Positions 17,230 through 23,827 of a stretch of DNA of 38,156 nt are shown here, in pieces. Source of the DNA: a virus; IMG/VR virus record IMGVR_UViG_3300010885_039985, positions 1-38,156 of that record. One strand, written 5' to 3'. Each line of letters starts with the position of its first letter. The stretch's first letter is position 1. The notes under the pieces were generated by a model, which worked only from the letters and a program-made list of their open reading frames with translations, was not told where the DNA came from and did no database searches. Both the position numbers and the translations under genes were made by a program.

Positions 17230-17475
17230 TTACTTGGGAGGGTATTGTAAAATTGGATCTTCCATTTCTGCTACCAGATAGCCTTCAGAAACATAATCCG
17301 CCGCAATCTCAAGAGCCCGGTCCCGCTGTAACTTGAGCCTTTCGATCTCTGCTTTGCTCGTTTGAAGTCGGCGCTCGAGGTCACGAGCAAAAGTTGCAAG
17401 CACGACCTCGGAAGATTCCATGGTTTCCTTGAAGCAAAGGGAATCAGTTAGCGGAGTTGGGTCTGGTATGTTCAT
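17230..17475 (-). CDS. Small coiled-coil protein downstream of integrase, 81 aa
   Basis: Begins MNIPDPTPLTDSLCFKETME. Residues about 28-60 are heptad-like (FARDLERRLQTSKAEIERLK), predicting a coiled coil. The end (EGYLVAEMEDPILQYPPK) is acidic. Its ATG overlaps the integrase stop by 4 bases (ATGA at 17472-17475), so it is translationally coupled to integrase. Small coupled partners of integrases can be recombination directionality factors, but this one has no HTH and I would not claim that. Hypothetical. Confidence 0.65.
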   Translation of the reverse strand: MNIPDPTPLTDSLCFKETMESSEVVLATFARDLERRLQTSKAEIERLKLQRDRALEIAADYVSEGYLVAEMEDPILQYPPK

Positions 17476-18713
17476 GGGGTGGATGGGGTTGATTGTTGTG
17501 GGGTTGGAGGCTTAATGCCGTAGAAGCTGTCGTGGTCAAAGGGGTTGACCCCCTCGCTCTCGCGCAAGTGCTCGGCGTAGTTGTTCATGGTGGTGGAGGC
17601 GTGCTTGTGACCCAGGAGTCGCATGGCTGCATCGACGCCCTGGTACTTAAAGGTGATGCTCGCGGCCTGTCCGCGCAACTGGTAGGACTTCTTAGATCCC
17701 TTGGCCGTCGGGATGTGGCGCTCGAAGAAGCGATTCACCGCCTTGTAACAGATGTCGTGCCGCTCGGTCTTATGCCTGGCCGGGACGACGTAGGCTGCAT
17801 TCTCATCCTTCGCGACCGGCGTGGCGCTCTTATACTCTAGGAGCTGGTCCCAAAGCTGCCTACGGACGGTGATCCGGATCTCGATGGCCTCCCGATAGTC
17901 GCCTCGTGTCGTGAAGATGATCTCTCCGGCCTCCTCGCTGAAGTCGCTCCACTTGGCCATGTGGACCATTTTGTTCCGGACCGCCAGGTTGTGCATCATC
18001 GCCCAGCAAACCCATACGGGATCCTTGGCCAGGCGGAGACGCTCGGCCTCCTCCATCATGGAGATCACTCGCTCCTTCTCGAAGCGGGTAAAGCCTAGCT
18101 TGCTCGCTGCCCACTTAGGCGAAGGACTGGCGCTCTTGAACGCTACCAGGTCGGGAAGCCGGAGCCCCTTGTAGAGGCTCATCTTGTCCTTGCTGAAGAT
18201 GGCCCGCGCCTGGGTGAGGTGGCTCCGGATCGAGGCGTCCGGCCGGATCTTCAGCGTGCCGTCGCCGGCCTTCATCGGCACGGTCCGGCAGCGCTTTACG
18301 AATTTCTCCACCAGGTCGGCCGTGAGCACCTCGGAAGAGACGCCCCGCGGCTCGGCCCGCTTGGTGGCGATCGTGACGAACCGCTCCATGGCATGAATGT
18401 AATCGAGCACGCTCCTGGGAGAGATCCCTACCTCGGCCGCGCTCTTCTCCAGGCGAGCCAGGATCTCCCCGATGGTGGCGAAGGTCGTGGCCTGCGCTTG
18501 CTTGGGCTCCGGCTTCCAGTCGTGGCGCTCCAGCTCGTCGAGATCGAGCTTGGCCTGCTTGACTGCGACATCCTTGATCGACGTCTTGAGGCTCCTCCAG
18601 GTAGCTCGTCCCTCCCTCTTGAACCGGAGATAAAGGTTGTCTCCCCTCCGCCAGAGAGTGTAGCTTTTGCCCCGATGAAGGACCTCTATATCTGTGCGTT
18701 CTGTTTTGCTCAT
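17472..18713 (-). CDS. int: Tyrosine integrase, 413 aa
   Basis: Catalyses site-specific recombination between attP and the host site. Residues about 8-65 are an arm-binding-type N-terminal domain (SYTLWRRGDNLYLRFKREGR). Residues 75-185 are a core-binding SAM-like domain (ARLEKSAAEVGISPRSVLDY). The catalytic domain has Arg246 (LAVRNKMVHMAKW), Arg347 in YQLRGQAAS, His369 in LLGHKHASTTMNNY and the nucleophile Tyr379. Position 345, usually His (HxxR), is Gln here. The gene reads away from attP, which starts about 14 bases upstream of its start codon, so arm-type repeats overlap its promoter and it is probably self-regulated. The downstream gene overlaps by 4 bases. Confidence 0.93.
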   Translation of the reverse strand: MSKTERTDIEVLHRGKSYTLWRRGDNLYLRFKREGRATWRSLKTSIKDVAVKQAKLDLDELERHDWKPEPKQAQATTFATIGEILARLEKSAAEVGISPRSVLDYIHAMERFVTIATKRAEPRGVSSEVLTADLVEKFVKRCRTVPMKAGDGTLKIRPDASIRSHLTQARAIFSKDKMSLYKGLRLPDLVAFKSASPSPKWAASKLGFTRFEKERVISMMEEAERLRLAKDPVWVCWAMMHNLAVRNKMVHMAKWSDFSEEAGEIIFTTRGDYREAIEIRITVRRQLWDQLLEYKSATPVAKDENAAYVVPARHKTERHDICYKAVNRFFERHIPTAKGSKKSYQLRGQAASITFKYQGVDAAMRLLGHKHASTTMNNYAEHLRESEGVNPFDHDSFYGIKPPTPQQSTPSTP

Positions 18714-18726
18714 TGCTTATTAAGTA

Positions 18727-18948
<222 letters not shown>

Positions 18949-18974
18949 GAGCGTTGAAGTTAGCGGCGTTCCGT

Positions 18975-19172
18975 TCATAAAGTGCGCTCTTTTTGTTCTA
19001 TTTCCTCGGATTTATTTGGCGGCGCTTTTTCGGCGTAGATTGTCAGGTCTTTGCTCGCTCTTTGGATTTTGTGGAGGGCTCGGATGATCATGACGATGAA
19101 GCCGGGGTGATGTTTCCCCAGGAGATCCCGGAGGATCCTTTCGGCTTCGGCTTTGGCTGCTTGGTGGCTCAT
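18975..19172 (-). CDS. Small hypothetical protein next to attP, 65 aa
   Basis: Starts MSHQAAKAEAERILRDLLGK, followed by HPGFIVMIIRALHKIQRASK, and ends charged (PPNKSEEIEQKERTL). Helical, amphipathic and basic in the middle. No HTH can be assigned with confidence. It is the last gene of the leftward operon before attP, a place where excisionases or integration accessory factors are often found. That is context only. Confidence 0.5.
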   Translation of the reverse strand: MSHQAAKAEAERILRDLLGKHHPGFIVMIIRALHKIQRASKDLTIYAEKAPPNKSEEIEQKERTL

Positions 19173-19226
19173 GGTTTTTTATGTACCCGCGGGGGTAAGT
19201 TCGTTTGTGGCCTGCGTTTGCTAGGG

Positions 19227-19505
19227 TTACAAGGTGCGGAGGACTTCGGCAACTGTCGTTCCGAGGCTGATGGTGGTGCCGTGCTCTTGGGCTCGGCAGT
19301 AGGCGAGGCGCTCGGTGCCTGGGGTGCAGTCGTGGGCGCTGGCGGGTAGGTAGCTGGTCCCGCGGTCTCGATCGTGGATCCGGACGGCCAGCGTCGGGGC
19401 CTCGCGGCGGCCGCTCATGATCTCGGCCTCTTCGATGGTCTCGGCGTGGGCTCGGATGGTAAGGGATCCGAGCTTGTCGGTTCTGATGTGGTGGGTGGAG
19501 GTCAT
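19227..19505 (-). CDS. Hypothetical protein, 92 aa
   Basis: Starts MTSTHHIRTDKLGSLTIRAH, with SYLPASAHDCTPGTERLAYC in the second half. Small alpha/beta protein, no motif recognised. Lies 6 bases downstream of the previous small gene's stop in the leftward run, in frame spacing consistent with an operon. Codon use is GC-rich like the neighbours. Confidence 0.55.
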   Translation of the reverse strand: MTSTHHIRTDKLGSLTIRAHAETIEEAEIMSGRREAPTLAVRIHDRDRGTSYLPASAHDCTPGTERLAYCRAQEHGTTISLGTTVAEVLRTL

Positions 19506-19511
19506 GGAGTG

Positions 19512-19784
19512 CTACGCTGCTATCTTGGGTCCGATGTAATAGCTTCGGATGATAAATCCTCCCTCGATTGAGAGGTTTCCGTTTTCGGCCATCCTAGTTT
19601 CATCTGCTATCCTATCGGGCAGGTTCTTCTTGCGGAGCGATACGATCCTGGCCGGATGAGTTTCGCCGTTTTCAAGGTGGTATATTCCAAGGACACCGAA
19701 GGCCTCGCGGCCCATGTTGTCCTTTGTTTTTGTTGGCCTTGTGTCGTCGATCTGGAAGCTGGTGATTTTGATTTTAGGTGTCAT
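19512..19784 (-). CDS. Hypothetical protein, 90 aa
   Basis: From the ATG at 19784: MTPKIKITSFQIDDTRPTKT, GREAFGVLGIYHLENGETHP, ending GGFIIRSYYIGPKIAA. Probably a small beta-sheet protein, family unknown. A longer frame runs back to 19976, but its first 64 residues are the shadow of two smaller genes in another frame. The start at 19784 overlaps the stop of the 54-codon gene by 4 bases (ATGA), which supports it. Confidence 0.65.
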   Translation of the reverse strand: MTPKIKITSFQIDDTRPTKTKDNMGREAFGVLGIYHLENGETHPARIVSLRKKNLPDRIADETRMAENGNLSIEGGFIIRSYYIGPKIAA

Positions 19785-19945
19785 GTGAATAAAGGTTGTT
19801 GGTTGCGTTCTGTCTCGGCCTGGTCTCGGCGCTGGCGCTCGGTCTCGAGGCGCTCGGCCGGGGTTGGTCCCTGCTCTACCTGGCCGGTGAGGTTGAAGGG
19901 CATCTCTGCCTCCTGGAAGAGGCTGCCGGTGGTGTTGGTGGTCAT
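19781..19945 (-). CDS. 54-aa protein homologous to residues 884-929 of the giant virion protein
   Basis: Reads MTTNTTGSLFQEAEMPFNLT, then GQVEQGPTPAERLETERQRR and DQAETERNQQPLFT. Between Leu9 and Glu31, 19 of 23 residues are identical to residues 885-907 of the protein at 10142 (LFGEAAMPFNLYGQAEQGPT). Nine of the 19 identical residues use different codons in the two places, so the match is kept at protein level. Both copies then run into a charged Glu/Arg helix and end in a Q-x-x-hydrophobic-F motif (QQPLF / QGDMF). Both ends of the gene overlap neighbours by 4 bases (19942-19945 and 19781-19784). It is absent from simple ORF calls because of its length. Function unknown. A short interaction module is likely. 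Confidence 0.75.
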   Translation of the reverse strand: MTTNTTGSLFQEAEMPFNLTGQVEQGPTPAERLETERQRRDQAETERNQQPLFT

Positions 19946-20070
19946 CGGGTGAGTCGGGTGCGTAGGTAGTGGACAAGGCGGAGGCGTCTCGTGAAGTCGG
20001 CCTCTGGCATGGTGGCGACGCCTTCCTCGAGGGATCCTTTGAATCGGTAGAAAAGTCGGTATGAGTTCAT
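19942..20070 (-). CDS. 42-aa hypothetical protein
   Basis: MNSYRLFYRFKGSLEEGVAT, then MPEADFTRRLRLVHYLRTRL. A small basic protein with a leading beta-hairpin-like stretch. Found only by reading the leftward operon through: it starts 4 bases after the stop of the 101-aa gene and its TGA overlaps the ATG of the 54-aa gene (ATGA). The start-stop packing is the main evidence that it is translated. Confidence 0.55.
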   Translation of the reverse strand: MNSYRLFYRFKGSLEEGVATMPEADFTRRLRLVHYLRTRLTR

Positions 20071-20074
20071 GGCG

Positions 20075-20380
20075 TCATTTCCCGATCCGATTGATCGAGC
20101 GCTTTAGCTCCCGGGCTTCTGCCTTGAGCTTTTTGGCTGCCTTGGTTGCTCTGGCTTTTTCTAGGCGCTTGGCAAGGCACCGGCTCCGGATGGCCCAATG
20201 GTAAATGTCTTCGATGCGGACGGTCTCGCTCCGTCTCGTTCCATGAGGCCGGATGGTAAGAGTGTCCCCGTCGCTCGATGAATCTAGCTTGATGACAAGG
20301 CTGCGGCCGGTGTCGCAACCGTAGCCGCATCCGAGGGTGTCCCTGGTCTTTCTGATGACTGGCTTGTTGAGTGGTGTCAT
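20075..20380 (-). CDS. Basic hypothetical protein, 101 aa
   Basis: From ATG 20380: MTPLNKPVIRKTRDTLGCGY, a beta part (SLVIKLDSSSDGDTLTIRPH) and a strongly basic helical C-terminus (RLEKARATKAAKKLKAEARE). The basic tail could bind nucleic acid. An upstream ATG at 20458 would add 26 residues overlapping the previous gene's 3' end, so the shorter form is preferred. No family recognised. Confidence 0.6.
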   Translation of the reverse strand: MTPLNKPVIRKTRDTLGCGYGCDTGRSLVIKLDSSSDGDTLTIRPHGTRRSETVRIEDIYHWAIRSRCLAKRLEKARATKAAKKLKAEARELKRSINRIGK

Positions 20381-20399
20381 GGTCGTGATCTCCAGGGGA

Positions 20400-20588
20400 T
20401 TAGCGGAAGACGCGAGCAACGATCCCGCTCTTGTCGAGTAGGGTGATGCGGTCGTCACTCAGCACGGCCTCGACCGTGGATGAGATGAAGATATTCCCGC
20501 CGCGGTTCATTCGGTGGCCGTAGTTCAGGGCAATCCGCCCGGCGCTCATGGTTCGGCCTGCTAGCTTGATGGTCATCTTTGGACTCAT
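20400..20588 (-). CDS. Hypothetical protein, 62 aa
   Basis: MSPKMTIKLAGRTMSAGRIA, then NIFISSTVEAVLSDDRITLL, ending GIVARVFR. It looks like a small beta-barrel of five strands. It is preceded by a 122-base gene-free gap (20589-20710) that could hold its own leftward promoter. That gap contains 'tctcgtggga' at 20648-20657, the reverse of the TCCCACGAGA motif doubled upstream of the scaffold gene. Confidence 0.55.
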   Translation of the reverse strand: MSPKMTIKLAGRTMSAGRIALNYGHRMNRGGNIFISSTVEAVLSDDRITLLDKSGIVARVFR

Positions 20589-20710
20589 GTTGTTACGTTT
20601 GCCCGTTTGGTCGGTCGGCTCTTCCGTGGATCCAACATCTCACAAGTTCTCGTGGGAACGCAAGAGAAATCTGTAGAAATCTTTTAATGGTCTCCGGAGG
20701 GCCTTAGAAT

Positions 20711-21010
20711 CTAGCGCTGCGAGCGACTCGCTCGATCGGCGTCCGCTGCCATGCGGGCTTTTTTCAACGCTGCCGGCGCGATCTTCCCGGTGCCGGTGAC
20801 TCTCGGAAATGTGGTCCCGGCCAGGACGGCCGCGGTGGCTGCCTCGGAAACATATCCGCCTCGGGTCAGTCCGCTCTCGCTCGCTAGGTAATCCAGCGCC
20901 TCCAACACCTCGAGCCGGAGGGTGGTGCTCACTGAATGCTTGCCCTTCCCTGGTCCGTTTCCGGTGGTCTCTTTCGCTGGCTTGGCATTGGCCTTGGGCT
21001 TCCTGGTCAT
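20711..21010 (-). CDS. Ribbon-helix-helix-like DNA-binding protein B, 99 aa
   Basis: A basic leader (MTRKPKANAKPAKETTGNGP) is followed by GKHSVSTTLRLEVLEALDYL and ASESGLTRGGYVSEAATAAV, a pattern of one strand and two helices as in CopG/Arc-type RHH proteins. It is a paralogue of the protein at 21337: GKGKHS-S-TL--VLEALDYLA--SG-TR--Y--EA is shared. The two probably bind related operators or form heterodimers. The gene's ATG overlaps the lipoprotein stop (ATGA at 21007-21010). Confidence 0.7.
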   Translation of the reverse strand: MTRKPKANAKPAKETTGNGPGKGKHSVSTTLRLEVLEALDYLASESGLTRGGYVSEAATAAVLAGTTFPRVTGTGKIAPAALKKARMAADADRASRSQR

Positions 21011-21318
21011 GGCTTGGATGGTGGCGGGCCTTTCCTGGCCTCGTCAAGTGCGCTGATGGCTGCCAGCGCTGCGGGCTGGTCGAGGACGTTGGCCCAAAAT
21101 AGGACCCTTCCGCCGGGTGTGGTAGGTAGTGAGGCGAGCCCGGCCGCCTCTCCGGTCGTGGTGTCGAGGCGGAGCGTGACCTTGCCCCCGGTGGGATCGC
21201 TGGCCTCGTGGAGGGTGTAGCGTGGAGATGGTGATGGTGATGGCGAACAACCGGCAACGGAAATGATGCACAAGGACACTAAGAGAGAATGTCTTGCAAG
21301 GGTTTTAATTAGGTCCAT
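21007..21318 (-). CDS. Lipoprotein, 103 aa
   Basis: MDLIKTLARHSLLVSLCIIS followed by VAGC: a lipoprotein signal peptide with lipobox SVAGC and lipidated Cys24. Then comes a Ser-Pro linker (SPSPSPSP) and an about 65-residue periplasmic domain (YTLHEASDPTGGKVTLRLDT, GGRVLFWANVLDQPAALAAI). It lies between two RHH regulator genes in the leftward operon and should be made in the lysogen. Phage lipoproteins in such places often block superinfecting phages. That role is inference here. Confidence 0.75.
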   Translation of the reverse strand: MDLIKTLARHSLLVSLCIISVAGCSPSPSPSPRYTLHEASDPTGGKVTLRLDTTTGEAAGLASLPTTPGGRVLFWANVLDQPAALAAISALDEARKGPPPSKP

Positions 21319-21336
21319 AAAGGTAAGATGCTAGGT

Positions 21337-21675
21337 TTATGATCTCGCAGAACGTGGGCTTTGCTTCGAGTGAAAGGCGGCTCCGTGGTTGCCGTTCTTC
21401 TTGGCGTGAAATCCGATCCGCGGTCCTGGTGGCTGCTCTTTCTTCGGGAGGGTAATCTGTGGGGCCTCGGTGATGTTGTACCTCTTGGCCATGATCTCTT
21501 GCGCGGAGTAGATCCGGCCGGCCGTGACGACTTCGGTGATGGCCTCCCTGGCATAGGTGGATCGTGTCACTCCGCTCTGGGTGGCTAGGTAATCCAGGGC
21601 CTCTAAGACGTCATTCGGCAGGGTGCAGGAGAGGGAGTGCTTCCCTTTGCCGTGAGGGTTCTTTGCCTTGCTCAT
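21337..21675 (-). CDS. Ribbon-helix-helix-like DNA-binding protein A, 112 aa
   Basis: The first leftward gene. MSKAKNPHGKGKHSLSCTLP, NDVLEALDYLATQSGVTRST, YAREAITEVVTAGRIYSAQE: an RHH fold followed by a basic, flexible C-terminus (PGPRIGFHAKKNGNHGAAFH). Shares its core with the protein at 20711. Its start lies 80 bases from the rightward operon start, across a shared AT-rich control region, so it is a good candidate for the switch repressor or antirepressor partner of the RHH protein at 21756. Confidence 0.7.
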   Translation of the reverse strand: MSKAKNPHGKGKHSLSCTLPNDVLEALDYLATQSGVTRSTYAREAITEVVTAGRIYSAQEIMAKRYNITEAPQITLPKKEQPPGPRIGFHAKKNGNHGAAFHSKQSPRSARS

Positions 21676-21718
21676 GGTTCAACTCTCTGCCTGGCCGTGA
21701 ATAAATTCAAACTTTATC

Positions 21719-21747
21719 TTGCATAGTCTATTCATTCTAACTATAAC
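21719..21747 (+). promoter_or_regulatory. Promoter of the rightward early operon (leaderless)
   Basis: -35 TTGCAT at 21719-21724, a 17-base spacer, -10 TATAAC at 21742-21747. The expected transcription start is about 21753-21755, immediately before the ATG at 21756, so the mRNA would have no leader or only one to three bases. The region is strikingly AT-rich against the surrounding GC-rich DNA. Confidence 0.75.
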
Positions 21748-21755
21748 GATTAGAA
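21735..21755. promoter_or_regulatory. Inverted-repeat operator over the early promoter
   Basis: TTCTAA (21735-21740), 9 bases, TTAGAA (21750-21755): a perfect 6-base inverted repeat that encloses the -10 box and ends at the start codon. A dimeric repressor bound here would block the promoter. The RHH genes on either side (21337 and 21756) are the natural candidates. Confidence 0.65.
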
Positions 21756-21920
21756 ATGACTAAGGAAAAGACCTACATCAGTGTGCAGCTTCCGCCGTCG
21801 ATCGCTGATGCAATCAAGCTGGAAGCGGAAAAGGAGCTGATCTCCGTCGCGGCCGTTGTCCGTCGTCTCCTCGCCGAGCATGTCCGGGGAATGTCCGCCA
21901 AGCAGGAGGCAATAAAATGA
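21756..21920 (+). CDS. Arc/RHH-like small regulator, 54 aa
   Basis: MTKEKTYISVQLPPSIADAI, KLEAEKELISVAAVVRRLLA, ending EHVRGMSAKQEAIK. Beta strand (YISVQLP), helix, turn, helix with VVRRLLAEH gives a classic short RHH regulator. The first gene of the rightward operon, probably translated from a leaderless mRNA. An inverted repeat ending at its ATG suggests that it, or RHH protein A, controls this promoter. Its stop overlaps the next ATG (ATGA). Confidence 0.75.
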   Translation: MTKEKTYISVQLPPSIADAIKLEAEKELISVAAVVRRLLAEHVRGMSAKQEAIK

Positions 21921-22051
21921 GCGCCTCGGCTTTCCTCGCTCTCCTGGTCGCTCTCTCCGGCCTGGTCATCCTAGCCTCGCTGGCGGAGCCCCTGGCCGAC
22001 GCCGCCCTTTCTTTTTTTGATAAGCCACGCAATCGGAGGGCTCGGAAGTGA
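21917..22051 (+). CDS. 44-aa membrane microprotein
   Basis: MSASAFLALLVALSGLVILA followed by SLAEPLADAALSFFDKPRNR and a basic end. One hydrophobic span at residues 5-22, then an amphipathic helix and positive tail, so a small inner-membrane protein. Overlaps both neighbours by 4 bases (ATGA at 21917, GTGA at 22048). Function unknown. Confidence 0.6.
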   Translation: MSASAFLALLVALSGLVILASLAEPLADAALSFFDKPRNRRARK

Positions 22052-22272
22052 TCGCCCTCGGTGACATTATGCGGCTGGAGATCCGGCCAACGCGACGGAC
22101 CAGGATCGTCTTGGAGAAGTTCCGGCCTGGTGCGCTCCTCGCTGCGCTCTCCCCCGGCTTTTCTTTTTTTTATAGGGTGGAAATCAACGGGGAAATGAGG
22201 TCATGCACGAATGATCCTCTCGAGGCTCGTGAGGTGTTCCGCGACTCGTGCCGGTGGGCTGTAACTGTATGA
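22048..22272 (+). CDS. Hypothetical protein, 74 aa (GTG start)
   Basis: Starts with GTG overlapping the previous stop. MIALGDIMRLEIRPTRRTRI, FSFFYRVEINGEMRSCTNDP, EAREVFRDSCRWAVTV. Small alpha/beta protein, unknown family. The start is decided by the GTGA overlap and by the ATGA overlap at the other end. Confidence 0.6.
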   Translation: MIALGDIMRLEIRPTRRTRIVLEKFRPGALLAALSPGFSFFYRVEINGEMRSCTNDPLEAREVFRDSCRWAVTV

Positions 22273-22466
22273 GTCAAACCACTCCCCAGGCCGGTGCGTG
22301 GATGACGTCGCGCCAGGTATGCGACGCGCTCAATATCCACCTCAATACTCTCTCCCGGTATATCTCCCGAGGTGAGTTCGGTAAGATCCTGGTGCTCTCT
22401 GCCAAGGATCGACGCATTAACTCGGATGCGGTCCAGGCCTTCATCACTCGTCGCCTCGCAGGATGA
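22269..22466 (+). CDS. Excisionase/MerR-like helix-turn-helix protein, 65 aa
   Basis: MSQTTPQAGAWMTSRQVCDA, LNIHLNTLSRYISRGEFGKI, RRINSDAVQAFITRRLAG. The pattern 'mTs.qvcdaL.i...TlsRyisrG.fgki...r.rri..dav.aFi' is the HTH_17 / winged-helix excisionase type. It could be the recombination directionality factor or a regulator. It is far from attP (about 3.3 kb), so regulator is at least as likely. Four-base overlaps at both ends. Confidence 0.75.
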   Translation: MSQTTPQAGAWMTSRQVCDALNIHLNTLSRYISRGEFGKILVLSAKDRRINSDAVQAFITRRLAG

Positions 22467-23434
22467 AGAAGCGCCCCACGTCACTCCTCGAGGTGGAAGC
22501 AGCTAAGGCCGCCGCCGCCCCTGTTCTTTTTTTGGATGAGGTCTCTAAGGGAGTCGAGAAGATGGAGAAGGCTGGGGAGTTCACGGCTGAAAGGCTGATG
22601 GAGTCGCGGCCGGCGATCTACCGGGCAATCTGTGAAGGTCATGCCCAAGGTCTCGGGATCCGCCAGCTCTGCCGGGCCTACTCGGTCTCTCATCACACGG
22701 TCGCCGTTGTCCTGGCGCGAGAGCCCAAGGCTATAGCCACACTTAAAGAAGGGACAATCAGTACGTTGCGAACCTTTGCGAAGTTGGCAGCGGACCGGCT
22801 GCTCGATGAAGTGAACGACATTCCGATTCAGCAGCTCGCCGTTCCTTTGGGGATCTCCATAGATAAGGCGCAGCTCCTCGATGGTGGAGCGACTAGCAGG
22901 ATCGAGCACACGGAGACCGGCCCGACGCATGAAGATTACCTGAAGCTAATAAGCGGGACAGTGATCGAGGCGGAGATACTCCCGGCAACCGGTTTAAGAG
23001 GGGGAACGGATTCTCTAAAGGGGGTCGAGGATGGCAGCGCTGCCGGTGCCGCGGTGCAGGCCGTGACCATCGAGGCGGTCCCGGCTGCTCTCCTCCCTGG
23101 TGGATCCTTCCCTGGTACTCTTCCCACTGGAAACGATGGGAATGATGCGACACCTGATGAGCAATCAGGTAGTTTAGAGGCCTACTACTCTGTAGAGGCT
23201 GGAGATGCTACACCTTTTGATACACTTCCGGACCCGTTAGAGCCCCATATCGAGGGATCAAAATCAATCCTCGAGGCTCCTGGAGCGTCGGATGAGACGC
23301 CGATCGACCAGGCAGCCGGGAAGATGAAGGCCCGCCGCGCTGGTGGATCCACGGCCGGTGCGATGAAGGCAAAGCGCCCGACAGAGGGGGGGAGGGGGTC
23401 CCAAAAATCGGCGGCGGTGTCCAGGGGTCATTGA
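22463..23434 (+). CDS. Helix-turn-helix protein with long disordered tail, 323 aa
   Basis: The N-terminal 150 residues are helical and contain an HTH: ICEGHAQGLGIRQLCRAYSV followed by SHHTVAVVLAREP, then a second helical part (LAADRLLDEVNDIPIQQLAV, PLGISIDKAQLLDGGATS). This resembles phage HTH proteins that regulate or initiate replication, and also some small-terminase-like HTH proteins, but it is far from the large terminase. Residues 170-323 are low-complexity and acidic, then Ala/Lys/Arg-rich at the end. The DNA at 23206-23227 repeats two integrase-arm-like sites. Confidence 0.65.
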   Translation: MKKRPTSLLEVEAAKAAAAPVLFLDEVSKGVEKMEKAGEFTAERLMESRPAIYRAICEGHAQGLGIRQLCRAYSVSHHTVAVVLAREPKAIATLKEGTISTLRTFAKLAADRLLDEVNDIPIQQLAVPLGISIDKAQLLDGGATSRIEHTETGPTHEDYLKLISGTVIEAEILPATGLRGGTDSLKGVEDGSAAGAAVQAVTIEAVPAALLPGGSFPGTLPTGNDGNDATPDEQSGSLEAYYSVEAGDATPFDTLPDPLEPHIEGSKSILEAPGASDETPIDQAAGKMKARRAGGSTAGAMKAKRPTEGGRGSQKSAAVSRGH

Positions 23435-23820
23435 TCCAGTCACGGAAAATTTTCACTAAAATGAGCATAGAAACCAACAAACACATCGAAGCGCTGAAAT
23501 CCTCGATTTTCGGCCATAAAAAAGAACAGGGGGGTGCCAGTCCTATGTCGCCAAGCAAGCGATCTAGCGGGGCTCCTGACGACAACGGGGCCATGGATGC
23601 GAACGACGGCACACGCATTAGGCTCCATGTCTCCAAGGTGGGAAAGAACGTCAATATCCTGGAGGCGATCCGCATGCACGACGCCAGCAACGAGCCGGTG
23701 GCGGTGCGGTGCAAGAACGCCCAGGCCTACAAGCTGAAGACCTACATCGAGGCAGAGGCCGACAGCGATGGCCACCTCACCATTGCTGAAGAAAAAAGGT
23801 GGCTCAAGTTCCAGCGCTGA
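23431..23820 (+). CDS. Hypothetical protein, 129 aa (TTG start; ATG at 23461 possible)
   Basis: A TTG start at 23431 overlaps the previous TGA by 4 bases (TTGA), matching the packing of this operon, and 'aggggtca' precedes it. The alternative ATG at 23461 gives 119 aa. The first half is polar and disordered (SPSKRSSGAPDDNGAMDAND). The second half is a compact domain (RIRLHVSKVGKNVNILEAIR, AYKLKTYIEAEADSDGHLTI). Family unknown. Confidence 0.6.
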   Translation: MIQSRKIFTKMSIETNKHIEALKSSIFGHKKEQGGASPMSPSKRSSGAPDDNGAMDANDGTRIRLHVSKVGKNVNILEAIRMHDASNEPVAVRCKNAQAYKLKTYIEAEADSDGHLTIAEEKRWLKFQR

Positions 23821-23827
23821 TTCTCCC

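Noticed and set aside
19785-19976. N-terminal extension of the 90-aa protein to 154 aa
   Set aside because: It overlaps two small genes in another frame that show ATGA coupling and, in one case, clear homology.
22463-23434. Small terminase subunit
   Set aside because: The HTH would allow it, but the gene is about 6 kb from the large terminase, in the early operon, with a long disordered tail; not supportable from sequence alone.
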